The notes: generated by a model from the letters alone, not told the origin. A stretch of DNA of 64,000 nucleotides from Dietzia timorensis (GCF_001659785.1 NZ_CP015961.1:3224001-3288000); one strand, 5' to 3'. Shown: positions 51,141 through 60,139, counted from the first letter of the stretch. Translations and numbers: made by a program.

Positions 51141-51994
51141 TTCTCGCCTTTCGCAGTCTTTTCCAGCACGAGAACGAGATTCGACACCGCGACCTCTCGC
51201 ATTCCGGGTACGCGAGTGCACCACCACGCCCACCACGGGTGGTAGCGCGGGAATCCGGCGAGGAATCGCGCCCGCCCCTCGGCGTCCGCTGACCGCGCCC
51301 AGCGCAGCCCCTCGGCGCAGCCGACCTTGAACAACGAGGTCCCGAAGTAGTTCTTCGGACGGTGCCCGTGCTTACGCTCGTACATCCGCGCCGCCCGCGC
51401 CCCGCCGAGATAGTGCGTCAAACCCATTTCGTGGCCGCCGAAAGGCCCGTACCACAGGGTGTACGACAGGACGACGATCCCGCCGGGCCTGGTCACCCGC
51501 AGCATTTCCTCGGCGAGCGTCCACGGCTGCGGGACGTGCTCGGCCACGTTCGACGAGAAGCAGATGTCGATGCTGTCGGTGGCGAAGGGCAATTCCATTC
51601 CGGATCCGCGGACGACATCGCGGTGCTCGATCCCCGCGGCGGACAGCTCCCGCGTGTCCGGCTCGACCGCGACGTACCACGCTCCGGCCCCGGCGAACTC
51701 GTCGCGGAAATAGCCGGGCCCTCCGCCGACGTCGAGAACCGTCGACCCGGCCAGGCGCGCGGACTCGCCACGCACGCCACGGTGCAGGTCGTCGAGTAGC
51801 TCGCGGGTGTCCCTTGCGAGCCCGCGATAGAACACCTCGGGATCCGACTGTTCCAGCGGGAACGACGTGAGCAGCCCGAGTGACCGGGCAAACGTCGCGC
51901 GCCGGGCGACGAAGCGCAGGGCCGCCGGGCGCACACCGGGCACGGTTCGCTCGACCAATGCGAGCATTCGCCGGTTCGACTCCCGAGCACTCAC
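51137..51994 (-). CDS. Class I SAM-dependent methyltransferase (Rv0224c-like)
   Basis: The 285-residue protein has the methyltransferase motifs VLDVGGGPGYF (motif I), YVAVEPDTRELS, FSSNVAEHVPQPW and GGIVVLSYTLWYG. The mycobacterial homologue Rv0224c occupies the same locus next to the Rv0225 glycosyltransferase; the acceptor is unknown there too. Its GTG start (51994) overlaps the stop of the Ser/Thr-rich membrane protein by four bases, joining it to the sigma-factor operon. Confidence 0.78.
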   Translation of the reverse strand: MSARESNRRMLALVERTVPGVRPAALRFVARRATFARSLGLLTSFPLEQSDPEVFYRGLARDTRELLDDLHRGVRGESARLAGSTVLDVGGGPGYFRDEFAGAGAWYVAVEPDTRELSAAGIEHRDVVRGSGMELPFATDSIDICFSSNVAEHVPQPWTLAEEMLRVTRPGGIVVLSYTLWYGPFGGHEMGLTHYLGGARAARMYERKHGHRPKNYFGTSLFKVGCAEGLRWARSADAEGRARFLAGFPRYHPWWAWWCTRVPGMREVAVSNLVLVLEKTAKGEN

Positions 51995-53532
51995 CGGTGG
52001 TCGGCGCCCATCCGGCCGGAGCGCTGTGCGCGCCGTTCGGCGCGCTGGCTCGTCGTCACGGTCGATTCCCTACTCGGGGCCGGATCGTCGTCGACAGCGC
52101 GGTCTCGCTCGGACGTCGTCGTCGCTTCGGCCCGCTCGCGGGACGTGGCGGATGTGTCTGTTGTGACGTCGGAGGTGCGAGTATCTTCAGCGGTCGGAAC
52201 CTCGCTGTTCGGCGTCGACGTCCGCGCGGTCGTGCTGGATTCCGCTTCCGTCGTCGCATCCGCGGGGCTCGCGATTTCCGAAGAACTCACGGTGGCCGAT
52301 GTCGAGGTCGAGGTCGAAGGCGAAGACTTGGCCGAAGCGCCGATTTCGATGTGGCCTCGGTCCACGACGATGCAGATCACCCAGTCGGTGCCGAACGTGC
52401 ACCGGGTGTTGGATCCGTGCGGAGCCGTTTCCTGTGTGGTGGGCACGGACTCGACAGTCGTCGTCGCCGTCGGCGCCGACGTCGTAGCCGAGGACTCCGA
52501 CGTTGCCGTCGTCGTCTCCGACTCCGCGCTCGACGTGGTTGACGTGGTTGATGTGGTTGACGCAGTGTCTGTCTTCGTCGTCGCACTCGGCGACTCCGAG
52601 GATTCCGTCGCGGGGGCCGCGGTCAGCGTCGCGCGTGTGGGGCGCGTCTCGCCGTCAGGCTTCGAAACCGGGGGTACCGCCGTCAGCGTCCGCGAGCTGG
52701 TTTCCACCGCCCTAGGAGATTCGTCCGCCTCGGCCACTCGCGGCGAGATGACATCCTCCCGCGCCTCAGGCTCGGGAGACGCCTCCGGCGTGATCGGCGG
52801 TGCCACGGCATCGCGTCCGGGATCCACAGGGACAGGGGCCGCAGGGGCCTTGGGCGGATCGATCGGCACGGACGGGGTGCCCGGCGACGCGGACGAGCGA
52901 TCTCCCTCGCCGACGCTCGGGCTCGACTCGCCCGAAGAACTCTCGGAATCGCTATCGCTTGCCGACGTCGACGAGTCCGAGTCAGAACTCGACGTGTCCG
53001 TCGCAGAGGTCTCGGACGACTCTGACGGCTCGGTGGTGGACGACAGACCGCTCGGGTCGCTCTCGCCCGTGGATTCGGCGTTCTCGCTCGTCGTCGCAGC
53101 CGGAGGTACGGGGTCCTGACTTTCTCCGGAATTGAGGGCGATACCCCCGACGACCGCCGTGGCGACCACTCCGACAGTCGCGGCCACCGCGACCACGGCT
53201 CCCAAGCCGACTCCACCGGCCACGCCCGCAGCGCCGGCCGCGCCGGCGGCACCCGCCACCCCTGCGACACCGCCCGCTCCGGCGCCGGCGGCACCCATTG
53301 TTCCGGCGCCCGCCGCCGCGGCCGATCCCCCTGAACCCGAGGCCAGGGATGCTGCGCCGCCGATGAGGGCGGCGGCGCCCGCGGAGCCCGCGACGACTGT
53401 GAACCCATCAGCAGAGGGCAAACCGGCGCGCGCCGAACCCAGCAGTGATGACAGGGGGGATCCCGCCAACTCACCGCCTTCGAGCAATCGCTCGAGTTCG
53501 TCGCCCTCGCCGGGCAAGCTCTCGCCGTTCAC
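51991..53532 (-). CDS. Anti-sigma-like membrane protein with long Ser/Thr-rich exterior
   Basis: The 513-residue protein begins with a short acidic segment, GDELERLLEGGELAGSPLSSLL, reminiscent of the sigma-binding part of RsdA-type anti-sigma factors. An Ala/Gly-rich hydrophobic stretch follows (about 46-133), probably one or two membrane passes. About 370 Ser/Thr/Asp/Pro-rich, disordered residues follow, interrupted near residue 390 by a folded-looking patch with two cysteines (CTFGTDWVIC). It follows the ECF sigma gene on the same strand, the usual place for its antagonist. No anti-sigma zinc motif is present. GGAGAAG precedes GTG 53532. Confidence 0.55.
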   Translation of the reverse strand: MNGESLPGEGDELERLLEGGELAGSPLSSLLGSARAGLPSADGFTVVAGSAGAAALIGGAASLASGSGGSAAAAGAGTMGAAGAGAGGVAGVAGAAGAAGAAGVAGGVGLGAVVAVAATVGVVATAVVGGIALNSGESQDPVPPAATTSENAESTGESDPSGLSSTTEPSESSETSATDTSSSDSDSSTSASDSDSESSSGESSPSVGEGDRSSASPGTPSVPIDPPKAPAAPVPVDPGRDAVAPPITPEASPEPEAREDVISPRVAEADESPRAVETSSRTLTAVPPVSKPDGETRPTRATLTAAPATESSESPSATTKTDTASTTSTTSTTSSAESETTTATSESSATTSAPTATTTVESVPTTQETAPHGSNTRCTFGTDWVICIVVDRGHIEIGASAKSSPSTSTSTSATVSSSEIASPADATTEAESSTTARTSTPNSEVPTAEDTRTSDVTTDTSATSRERAEATTTSERDRAVDDDPAPSRESTVTTSQRAERRAQRSGRMGADHR

Positions 53533-53560
53533 ACTTCTCCAGTTCCTAAAGAAGAAATTT

Positions 53561-53604
53561 CGTTACGCCGCCTTAAGTAACGATCACATATCAATAACCG
53601 TTAC
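53561..53604. promoter_or_regulatory. Cluster of GTAACG/CGTTAC hexamers before the anti-sigma-like gene
   Basis: CGTTAC at 53561-53566, GTAACG at 53577-53582 and CGTTAC at 53599-53604 lie 29-72 nt upstream of the start at 53532. GTAAC repeats are known binding sites of the response regulator MtrA in related actinobacteria. The arrangement suggests a regulated internal promoter in the sigma operon. Confidence 0.4.
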
Positions 53605-53673
53605 GGCCTTTATTTTTTTCCGCTTTTCCGTCACAATGCGCAAGTTTGCAAAGTATTCACGATTCGCCGCCGA

Positions 53674-54516
53674 TTATCCATCGGGAGGGTCCCCTCGTTT
53701 GCTTTGACGCCCCCTGATCGTGGGTCGCACCGCTGATCGAGTCTTCCTGCTTCCGCCGCGGGCCGCGGGATTTTCCGCCGATCCGGCCGCCTCGAGTCTG
53801 CGGTCCGCATCACGTTCCGCGACGAGCTGCTTCTCCAGATTCTTCAACCCGCGGTGCGCGGAGGTGCGTACCGCACCCGAGTTCTTCCCCAGAACCTCGC
53901 CCGCGCTCACCGCGTCCAGGCCCACGATAGTGCGGAGAAAAACCGCCTCCGCCTGTTCCTTGGGCAGGGCGGCGATACGCGCCATCGCGTGCGCCGTGGA
54001 CATCGAGTCCTCGACGCTCTGGTGCGTATTGGATTCCCCGGCGAGAATCTCCGCGAAGTCGTCGATCCCGGCGGCGCTTTGCGGGCGCGACTTCTGTCGC
54101 CGGAAGTAGGTGAGCGCCCGGTGGCGGCCGATGCCGATGACCCATGCGCCGATGGTGTCCGCTCCTCCGACGTAGCGCGGCAGGCTCCGCATGACCTCGA
54201 CCCAGGTGTCGGAGGCGACGTCGTCGGCATCTCGACCGACCATGAGCCCGAGGTACCGCACGAGCCGAGGATTGAGCACCGCGAACAACACGCCGATGGC
54301 CTTGGCATCCCCGTCGACGGCGGCCGCGACGACCTCCTCGGAGAGCCCGGCTATCGCTCGGGGTTTCTCATCATCCTCCCCCAGTTCCTGACGGCGCGCT
54401 GACGAGCCTGCGAAAGGGGCGCCCGATCCACCGCCCGATCCGGCCTCGCCGCCGGATCCGGGCTCCGAGGATTCGGGTTCGGAGGAGCCGGGAATCGGCG
54501 TCGACGACGGTGCCAT
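53674..54516 (-). CDS. ECF-type RNA polymerase sigma factor
   Basis: The 280-residue factor has sigma region 2 (about 72-140: NPRLVRYLGLMVGRDADDVASDTWVEVMR) and region 4 (about 180-235: IAALPKEQAEAVFLRTIVGLDAVSAGEVLGKNSGAVRTSAHRGLKNL). Both ends are extended and disordered: about 55 Ser/Gly/Glu residues first and about 45 Arg-rich residues last. GGAGGGGA directly precedes the ATG. It is followed 141 nt later by the anti-sigma-like gene. Autoregulation from the 458-bp gap upstream is likely but not proven. Confidence 0.85.
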   Translation of the reverse strand: MAPSSTPIPGSSEPESSEPGSGGEAGSGGGSGAPFAGSSARRQELGEDDEKPRAIAGLSEEVVAAAVDGDAKAIGVLFAVLNPRLVRYLGLMVGRDADDVASDTWVEVMRSLPRYVGGADTIGAWVIGIGRHRALTYFRRQKSRPQSAAGIDDFAEILAGESNTHQSVEDSMSTAHAMARIAALPKEQAEAVFLRTIVGLDAVSAGEVLGKNSGAVRTSAHRGLKNLEKQLVAERDADRRLEAAGSAENPAARGGSRKTRSAVRPTIRGRQSKRGDPPDG

Positions 54517-54974
54517 TCCCCTCCTCCTCTCTTCTTCACGGCGCTACTCGCCGCGCCGGTGCCCGCGCAAGACGGCGGCGTGGCGAGACCGCCCCTCGAT
54601 CTATCTCGTGAAACGTGACCGCAGGACAAGGGCACGCACATACTCCACTTTCGACGGTATTTACTTTGCCCCCTGACCGCCCGGCCCGCGCGAACGCGCG
54701 TGAACCCGGCCTTCAGTCGGGCACCGCGACGACGAGGGATTGTCGCAAGCCACGAGGAACTCGCGGACGCCACGGTGCTTCCGGCCAACTGCTGTAAACA
54801 CGTCGATAATTCCTGGAGAATATTACTTGCCTCTACTGACAAAAATCGAACTCCGCCTGTTCGAGCGCTTATCGTGTGTGCACCGACGGGCCGGGAGTCA
54901 CCACCGCGAACGGCTGCCGGTGCCCTGGGGTTTCGAATCGCCACCGGCCGGGGCCGCCGGTAAACTTGCCGCCC
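54517..54974. other. 458-bp divergent intergenic region
   Basis: Between the ECF sigma gene (minus) and the glycosyltransferase (plus). Open frames here are short and unsupported. AT-rich patches occur at 54645-54670 and 54790-54845. The sigma-factor promoter should lie in the left half, and the glycosyltransferase -10 box TAAACT is at its right end. No structured RNA was recognised. Confidence 0.5.
54961..54966 (+). promoter_or_regulatory. -10 box TAAACT of a leaderless transcript
   Basis: TAAACT ends 8 nt before ATG 54975; no ribosome site lies between. Confidence 0.5.
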
Positions 54975-56159
54975 ATGGCTCGATATCTCCTCCTGTGCTG
55001 GCGTGACAGCAGCCACCCTCAAGGCGGCGGCAGCGAACGCTATCTCGAGCACATCGGCAGATATCTCGCCGCCTCCGGGCACGAGGTCGTCTTCCGCACA
55101 GCGAAGTACCGAGGCGCCGCGCGCACCGAGTCCGCGGGCGGGGTCACCTTCCGCCGGGGAGGGCGACGGCTTTCGGTATACCCACGCGCGTGCCTGTTTC
55201 TCCTGCGCGAACGCGCGGCGGCGCGCATGGGCCGGCGCGAGGCGTTCTCCGCCGTCATCGATACCCAGAACGGCGTGCCTTTTTTCGCTGCGACGTTCTC
55301 GGGCGCGCCGACGGTCGTACTCACCCACCACTGCCACCGCGAGCAGTGGCCTGTCGCGGGGCCGGTCCTCGCGCGGATCGGCTGGTGGATCGAATCCCGG
55401 CTGTCCCCGCGTGTGCACCGGCGCCGCCAGTGGCTCACGGTCTCGCGGCCCTCGGCAGCCGAACTCGCCTCGCTGGGCGTGCCCGCCTCACGCATAGCGG
55501 TGATCCGCAATGGTGTCGATCCCATTCCCGCCGGGATCTCCGCGGGCACGCCGTCGGGACGCGCGCCGGGGCCGCGCCTGGTCGTGTTGTCGCGGCTCGT
55601 GCCGCACAAGCACGTCGAGGACGCGCTCTCGCTGCTCGCCGAGCTTCTTCCCGACCTGCCGGACCTGCACCTCGACGTCATCGGCGGGGGTTGGTGGGAG
55701 CCGCAGCTGCGCGAGCACGCCGACGCGCTCGGCGTATCCGGCGCAACAACCTTCCACGGGCACGTCTCCGAGCACCGCAAGCACGAGATCCTGCGCGCCG
55801 CGACCGTGCACCTCATGCCCTCGCGCAAGGAGGGCTGGGGCCTCGCGGTGATGGAGGCCGGGCAGCACCGGGTGCCGACGATCGGCTACACCCACGCCGC
55901 GGGCCTGCGCGATTCCATCGACACCGGGCGCACAGGCATCCTCGTCGACGGACTGGACGGGATGATCGCCGCGACCCGCGAGCTCCTCGCCGACCGCCCA
56001 CGGCTCGAGCGCATGGGCGAGGCCGCCCGCGATAAGGCGGCCGGTTTCTCCTGGGAATCGGCCGGCGCCGCCGCCGCATGGCTGCTCTCCGAGGCCGCCA
56101 CGGGGCGCGTGCACTCCGGTGTCATCGCCCCACCGGCGGATTCCGGCCGGGAGCGGTAG
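54975..56159 (+). CDS. GT4-family glycosyltransferase (Rv0225-like)
   Basis: The 394-residue GT-B enzyme has the acceptor-side loop PQGGGSERYLEHIGRYLA near the N-terminus, VIRNGVDP, LVVLSRLVPHKHVEDAL, and the donor-binding motif PSRKEGWGLAVMEAGQHRVP with the GT4 E-x7-E glutamates. It occupies the place of Rv0225 beside the Rv0224c-like methyltransferase. Donor and acceptor are unknown; a lipid-linked envelope glycan is likely from context. An in-frame codon 99 bases upstream is rejected because the conserved sequence begins at 54975. The stop shares one base with the PAP2 start. Confidence 0.8.
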   Translation: MARYLLLCWRDSSHPQGGGSERYLEHIGRYLAASGHEVVFRTAKYRGAARTESAGGVTFRRGGRRLSVYPRACLFLLRERAAARMGRREAFSAVIDTQNGVPFFAATFSGAPTVVLTHHCHREQWPVAGPVLARIGWWIESRLSPRVHRRRQWLTVSRPSAAELASLGVPASRIAVIRNGVDPIPAGISAGTPSGRAPGPRLVVLSRLVPHKHVEDALSLLAELLPDLPDLHLDVIGGGWWEPQLREHADALGVSGATTFHGHVSEHRKHEILRAATVHLMPSRKEGWGLAVMEAGQHRVPTIGYTHAAGLRDSIDTGRTGILVDGLDGMIAATRELLADRPRLERMGEAARDKAAGFSWESAGAAAAWLLSEAATGRVHSGVIAPPADSGRER

Positions 56160-56824
56160 TGCCGGCCGCCGCACGGGTAGGTATGACGTCGGGCGTGGCG
56201 TTCTGCCTCGCCGTCGCGATCACCTGGTTCGGGTGGACCGATGCGGTCGATACGACGGTCCACGATTTCGCGCTGGAGCTGCGTTCGCCGTGGCTCTCGC
56301 CCCCGATGCGCGCGGTGAGCGCGGTGTTCGCGCCTCTCACCGCTTCTGCACTCACCGCGGCGATCGCGTTGTGCGTAGCCGCGTGGACGAGACGGTGGCG
56401 GCGACCGCTGCTCTTCGCCGCGGGCGTGCTCGCGGCGGCACTAACGTTCCGCCTTGTCAAGGAGTGGTTGCGCCACCCGCGTCCGGATGCGCGGGACTGG
56501 CTCGAGTATGCCGGCGGCTGGTCGTTTCCCAGCGGGCACACGACAATCGCGACAACCGTGTGCCTCGGTGTCGTCGCCGTTTTTGGTACCTCATGGCCGG
56601 CCGCGCGGCGGCGGGTGGCGTGGGTGCTCGCGGTAGTCGTGGCCGCCGCGGTCGGGATCAGCCGCATCTATCTCGGCGTTCACTGGTTCGGCGATGTCGT
56701 CGGCGGTGTATGCCTGGGGATCGCGGCGTCCGCCGTCATGGGTGGACTGGCGGCGACGGCCGCGAAGCGCGACGCCAGGTCTGATCCTGGCGCCGATTCC
56801 GTAGCGGAGGCCGCGAGAGGTTAG
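56159..56824 (+). CDS. PAP2-superfamily lipid phosphatase
   Basis: The 221-residue membrane protein has all three PAP2 signatures: KEWLRHPRP, PSGHTT and SRIYLGVHWFGDV with the catalytic His residues, among five to six membrane segments. Enzymes of this type dephosphorylate lipid phosphates such as polyprenyl pyrophosphate or decaprenyl-phosphoribose. GTG 56159 overlaps the glycosyltransferase stop (TAGTG); ATG 56185 is an alternative. Translational coupling implies both act on the same lipid-linked pathway. The stop overlaps that of the convergent gene by four bases. Confidence 0.82.
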   Translation: MPAAARVGMTSGVAFCLAVAITWFGWTDAVDTTVHDFALELRSPWLSPPMRAVSAVFAPLTASALTAAIALCVAAWTRRWRRPLLFAAGVLAAALTFRLVKEWLRHPRPDARDWLEYAGGWSFPSGHTTIATTVCLGVVAVFGTSWPAARRRVAWVLAVVVAAAVGISRIYLGVHWFGDVVGGVCLGIAASAVMGGLAATAAKRDARSDPGADSVAEAARG

Positions 56825-58707
56825 CGGCGACGCCCGGCGATGAGGGCTCCGGCCGCGCCGCCGACGAGCGCGAGTGCCCAGGCGGCGTGCGCGACGAGAG
56901 CGAGTCGGCGGGCGGATTCCGACGCGGGGGCGAAGGCTTCGGCGTTTTCGGTGGCGGCCGGATCCGCGGCGGGTAGGCGCCACAGCGTCAGCTCGTCGTC
57001 GGCGAAGCGCTGCTGCGCTCCCGCGAGAGTGTCGGCGGCGTTTCCGCGCTCGCCGCGGCTTGTCGTCTCGTCGAGCACCCAGTCGACGCCCATGGCCGCG
57101 AGCTCGCCCGCGTCGGCGCCACCGAGGAGTGCGCGCTGCGCGTCGCGGGCGTCGCCGCCCTCGCCCTCGACGATCTGCCCGCCGACGGCGAGGTCGCCCG
57201 GTTCGAGCACGTCCGCGTGCAGCAGCCGCGCCGCTGGGTCCAGCACAACGCGGCCGCCGGCCCACAGTGGCGTGGAGCGGAAGCCGCCCGCGGGCAGGAC
57301 GAGGACGGTCTGCCGACTGCCGGATGCCTCGCTCGCCGCGGCGAGTACGTCGTTGACTCCGTCCCAGCCCCCGCCGTAACGCACGGGGACGAATTCCCTG
57401 TTCAGGAACTTTCCGGCGTCCGGTACCAGCACGAGCGGCACGAGGACGAACGCCGCCGCACCTGCCGCGGCGAGGCGAGTCGACGAGGGGGCGATTCCCG
57501 TGCGGACCGCGTGTGCGACCAGTGCGATGGCGACGGCCGCGCCCGGGATCGCGAGGCCCACCCATTTCTGCCCGTCGCGGAGGATGCCGAGGGCGGGAGC
57601 GGTATCGATCATCGCGGTGAGCGTCGCTTGGCCGGGTGGGGTCGCGGCAAGCGAGACGAGGGCGATGACCGCGGTCGCGGCGCCCAACGCGGTGCGCGCG
57701 GGCAGCATGTCGGCGGGGGCGCCGGAAGAGGCACTGGAAGCGGAATCGCCGGTCGGGCGCACGCGGCGGAAGGCGAACACGGCCCCGGTGATCCACACCA
57801 GAAGTAGAGGAAGGGTGAGCAGCACGGTGAGCGCGCCCGTTCGGGAGCCTGGTACCGCGTCGGAGTTCCAGATGCCGCCGAGTCCGGCGAGCGAGCCGAT
57901 TGTCGCGAGCCCGGGCTCTGCGCGCGCAGCGAACGCGGCGACGCCTGCCTCCGCGCTGCCCGCATCACCGGCGCCCCACCCGAGGAGTGTCCCCGCGAGC
58001 GCCGGCATCGCAGCCAGTGCGAGCGCCGGCACGGCGAAGGCCGCAGCCCGTGCGACCCGGCGGCCCGCACAAGCGGCGACCACCATCGCTCCCACCACGG
58101 CTACGGCAGCCATGACCAGTCCGGTCGGTGTGAACGCGGCGAGCGCGATCACCGGGACGAGCCACGCGGGGTTGCCGCGGGCCGAGCGTTCGCGGCTGGG
58201 CGACGTCAGCAAGAAGTAAAGAGGAACGAGCGCGGCCGCTGCCACGCCGAGCAGCAGTGACCATGCCCCCTGGGCGAGGCGTTCGGCGACGAAGGGGTTC
58301 CACATCGCCACCGTGATGGCGGGCGCCCGCACCGCAAACCCGGCGTGCGGCACGGCGGCGAGCGCCCACGCGCGTCCGGCGACACCGAGCAGGATTAGCG
58401 CCGCGGCGACGAGTAGTGGCAACACGAGCGCCTCGGGCGCGCCGACCGCCGTGAAGGCGTGCTGAAGCGCCCACATCGTCACGTCCTGCGGCACCGCCCG
58501 CGCCGCTGCGGGCCCGACGCCGAGCGCCGCATCGGACAGCGGCGGGCCCGGCGTGCTCACGGCATCGCGCAGTAACACGAAGCGCCCACCCGCACCCCCG
58601 ACGAGCGCGTGACCCCACAGCGCGGCGACCGCGATCGCGATGAGAAGGGCGTCGGGCGCCCACGTTCGAATGCCGGCGCCGGCGCGGGTGCTGGGTGCGT
58701 CGGTCAT
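56821..58707 (-). CDS. Large multi-pass membrane protein (Rv0226c-like)
   Basis: The 628-residue protein has about twelve hydrophobic segments and a C-terminal extracytoplasmic region (about 475-600) containing VLVLPAGGFRSTPLWAGGR, then a final membrane anchor ending in RR. It occupies the place of Rv0226c, an uncharacterised membrane protein of the same locus. The layout (multi-span plus exposed domain) fits a GT-C glycosyltransferase or lipid-glycan transporter, but no catalytic motif is certain. ATG 58707 starts the conserved part; 58 in-frame upstream codons are rejected because they read into the divergent gene. Confidence 0.65.
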   Translation of the reverse strand: MTDAPSTRAGAGIRTWAPDALLIAIAVAALWGHALVGGAGGRFVLLRDAVSTPGPPLSDAALGVGPAAARAVPQDVTMWALQHAFTAVGAPEALVLPLLVAAALILLGVAGRAWALAAVPHAGFAVRAPAITVAMWNPFVAERLAQGAWSLLLGVAAAALVPLYFLLTSPSRERSARGNPAWLVPVIALAAFTPTGLVMAAVAVVGAMVVAACAGRRVARAAAFAVPALALAAMPALAGTLLGWGAGDAGSAEAGVAAFAARAEPGLATIGSLAGLGGIWNSDAVPGSRTGALTVLLTLPLLLVWITGAVFAFRRVRPTGDSASSASSGAPADMLPARTALGAATAVIALVSLAATPPGQATLTAMIDTAPALGILRDGQKWVGLAIPGAAVAIALVAHAVRTGIAPSSTRLAAAGAAAFVLVPLVLVPDAGKFLNREFVPVRYGGGWDGVNDVLAAASEASGSRQTVLVLPAGGFRSTPLWAGGRVVLDPAARLLHADVLEPGDLAVGGQIVEGEGGDARDAQRALLGGADAGELAAMGVDWVLDETTSRGERGNAADTLAGAQQRFADDELTLWRLPAADPAATENAEAFAPASESARRLALVAHAAWALALVGGAAGALIAGRRR

Positions 58708-58764
58708 GGACACGACGGTAGCTGCCCGGCGGACCCGCGCGGCGCAACTGGCACACTGAAGCCC

Positions 58765-60027
58765 ATGTCCGACGCCCCCACGCCCAGTTCCGCGACGCCC
58801 CGAACCCCCGGTTTCGGGCGCAACGCGCTGGTTGTGACGGCGGGGGCGATGATCGCGAATATCGCCGCCTATCTCGTGCACCTGCCCGCCTCGCGCTGGC
58901 TCGGCCCCGAGTTGTACGGCGAGTTCGCGGCCCTGCTGTCGGTGCAGCTCATCGCCGCCGTACCGACCCTCGCGCTACAGGCGGTCGTCGCGCGCGACCG
59001 CACGCTCGGAGCGTCGCAGGAACACCTTCGCCGTATCGGCTGGAAGGTCGCGGCCGGGCTCGCGGTGGCCGTAGCGGTCCTCGCGTGGCCGGTGTCCGCG
59101 GCATTGTCCACGTCGATGGTGACGGCGGTCGCCGCGATGGCCAGCGCCCCGGCGCTCGCGGTGTTCAGCGTCGAGCTCGGGCTGATGCAGGCCGCGGGGC
59201 GTTTCGTGCGCTTTTCGGTATTCTCCGCGCTCGCGGGGATCGGGAAATCGGTTCCCGCGATCGCGGTGCTTGCCGCCACGGGGCACGTCGCGCCGACGCT
59301 CGCCGCGGAGGCGGCGGGGGTGGTCGCGGTGTTCGCGCTCGCCCGGTGGACCGCCGGACGGGCCGCGCCCGAGGCGGCGCACGAGGGCCGGCCGTCCGCG
59401 CACCCCCGGGTCGCCGATGTCGTGCGGGCAAGCCAGGTGCAGCTGGCCCTCATCGCGCTGACCACCACCGACCTGCTCGTCGCGCGCGCCGTGCTCGACC
59501 CCGTCGACGCCGGCAACTACGCGCTCGGCTCGATCGCGACGAAGGTGGCGTTCTGGCTTCCGGCCGCCGTGGCGACCGTGTTGTTCCCGCAGATGGCGGA
59601 CCCGGCCTCCCACGCGCGGGCCCGCCGACTCGCATTGACGGTCGTCGGGGGCGTCGGCCTCGCGCTGTGTCTGGGCGCGTTCGCCGTCACTCCTGTGGTC
59701 CCGATCGTGGTCGGTGAGGACTACGCGCCCGTGGCGGGATGGCTGTGGCTGTTCACGGCGCTCGGCGCACTGCAGTCGGTGATCCAAGTGCTGCTGCTCG
59801 CGGGAATTGCCGCGCATCGCACCCGCGAGGCGGGGGTCGCCTGGATCGGCGTGGCGCTCGTCGCGGGTGCGCCGCTTCTCGCGGCGACCGGGGCTGCGGG
59901 GTCCGCCGTTCGCGATGCGTTGTCGGTGACGACACTGGCGACGTGGACCGGGCTGTCGCTCGTGGTGACGGCGGTCGTAGCCGGGCTCGCCTTGCGGCCG
60001 GCCGCCGCGCGGTCGGCGCGCCCGTAA
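58765..60027 (+). CDS. Polysaccharide-type flippase (Wzx/MATE-like)
   Basis: The 420-residue protein has twelve or so hydrophobic segments and begins GRNALVVTAGAMIANIAAYL. The loop PASRWLGPELYGEFAALLSVQ is typical of polysaccharide exporters of the MOP superfamily, which flip lipid-linked sugars. It diverges from the Rv0226c-like gene across 57 bp. CACACT ends 7 nt before ATG 58765, so it may be leaderless. A flippase at this spot suggests export of the product made by the neighbouring glycosyltransferase. Confidence 0.75.
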   Translation: MSDAPTPSSATPRTPGFGRNALVVTAGAMIANIAAYLVHLPASRWLGPELYGEFAALLSVQLIAAVPTLALQAVVARDRTLGASQEHLRRIGWKVAAGLAVAVAVLAWPVSAALSTSMVTAVAAMASAPALAVFSVELGLMQAAGRFVRFSVFSALAGIGKSVPAIAVLAATGHVAPTLAAEAAGVVAVFALARWTAGRAAPEAAHEGRPSAHPRVADVVRASQVQLALIALTTTDLLVARAVLDPVDAGNYALGSIATKVAFWLPAAVATVLFPQMADPASHARARRLALTVVGGVGLALCLGAFAVTPVVPIVVGEDYAPVAGWLWLFTALGALQSVIQVLLLAGIAAHRTREAGVAWIGVALVAGAPLLAATGAAGSAVRDALSVTTLATWTGLSLVVTAVVAGLALRPAAARSARP

Positions 60028-60108
60028 CTCCCCGCGCGGGATCAGCCCCTGCGGGAGGTCACGCAGAGCAACCGGGCCGCTTTCTGGGTAGATCACGTTA
60101 AATCACCC

Positions 60109-60139
60109 GTGGCCGGACCCCATCTCGGGGTCCGGCCAC
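60109..60139. terminator. Terminator between flippase and DUF3068 genes
   Basis: A perfect 13-bp stem GTGGCCGGACCCC (60109-60121) with its complement (60127-60139) and a 5-nt loop, between convergent genes. It is followed by TAAAAGC on the plus strand. Confidence 0.75.
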
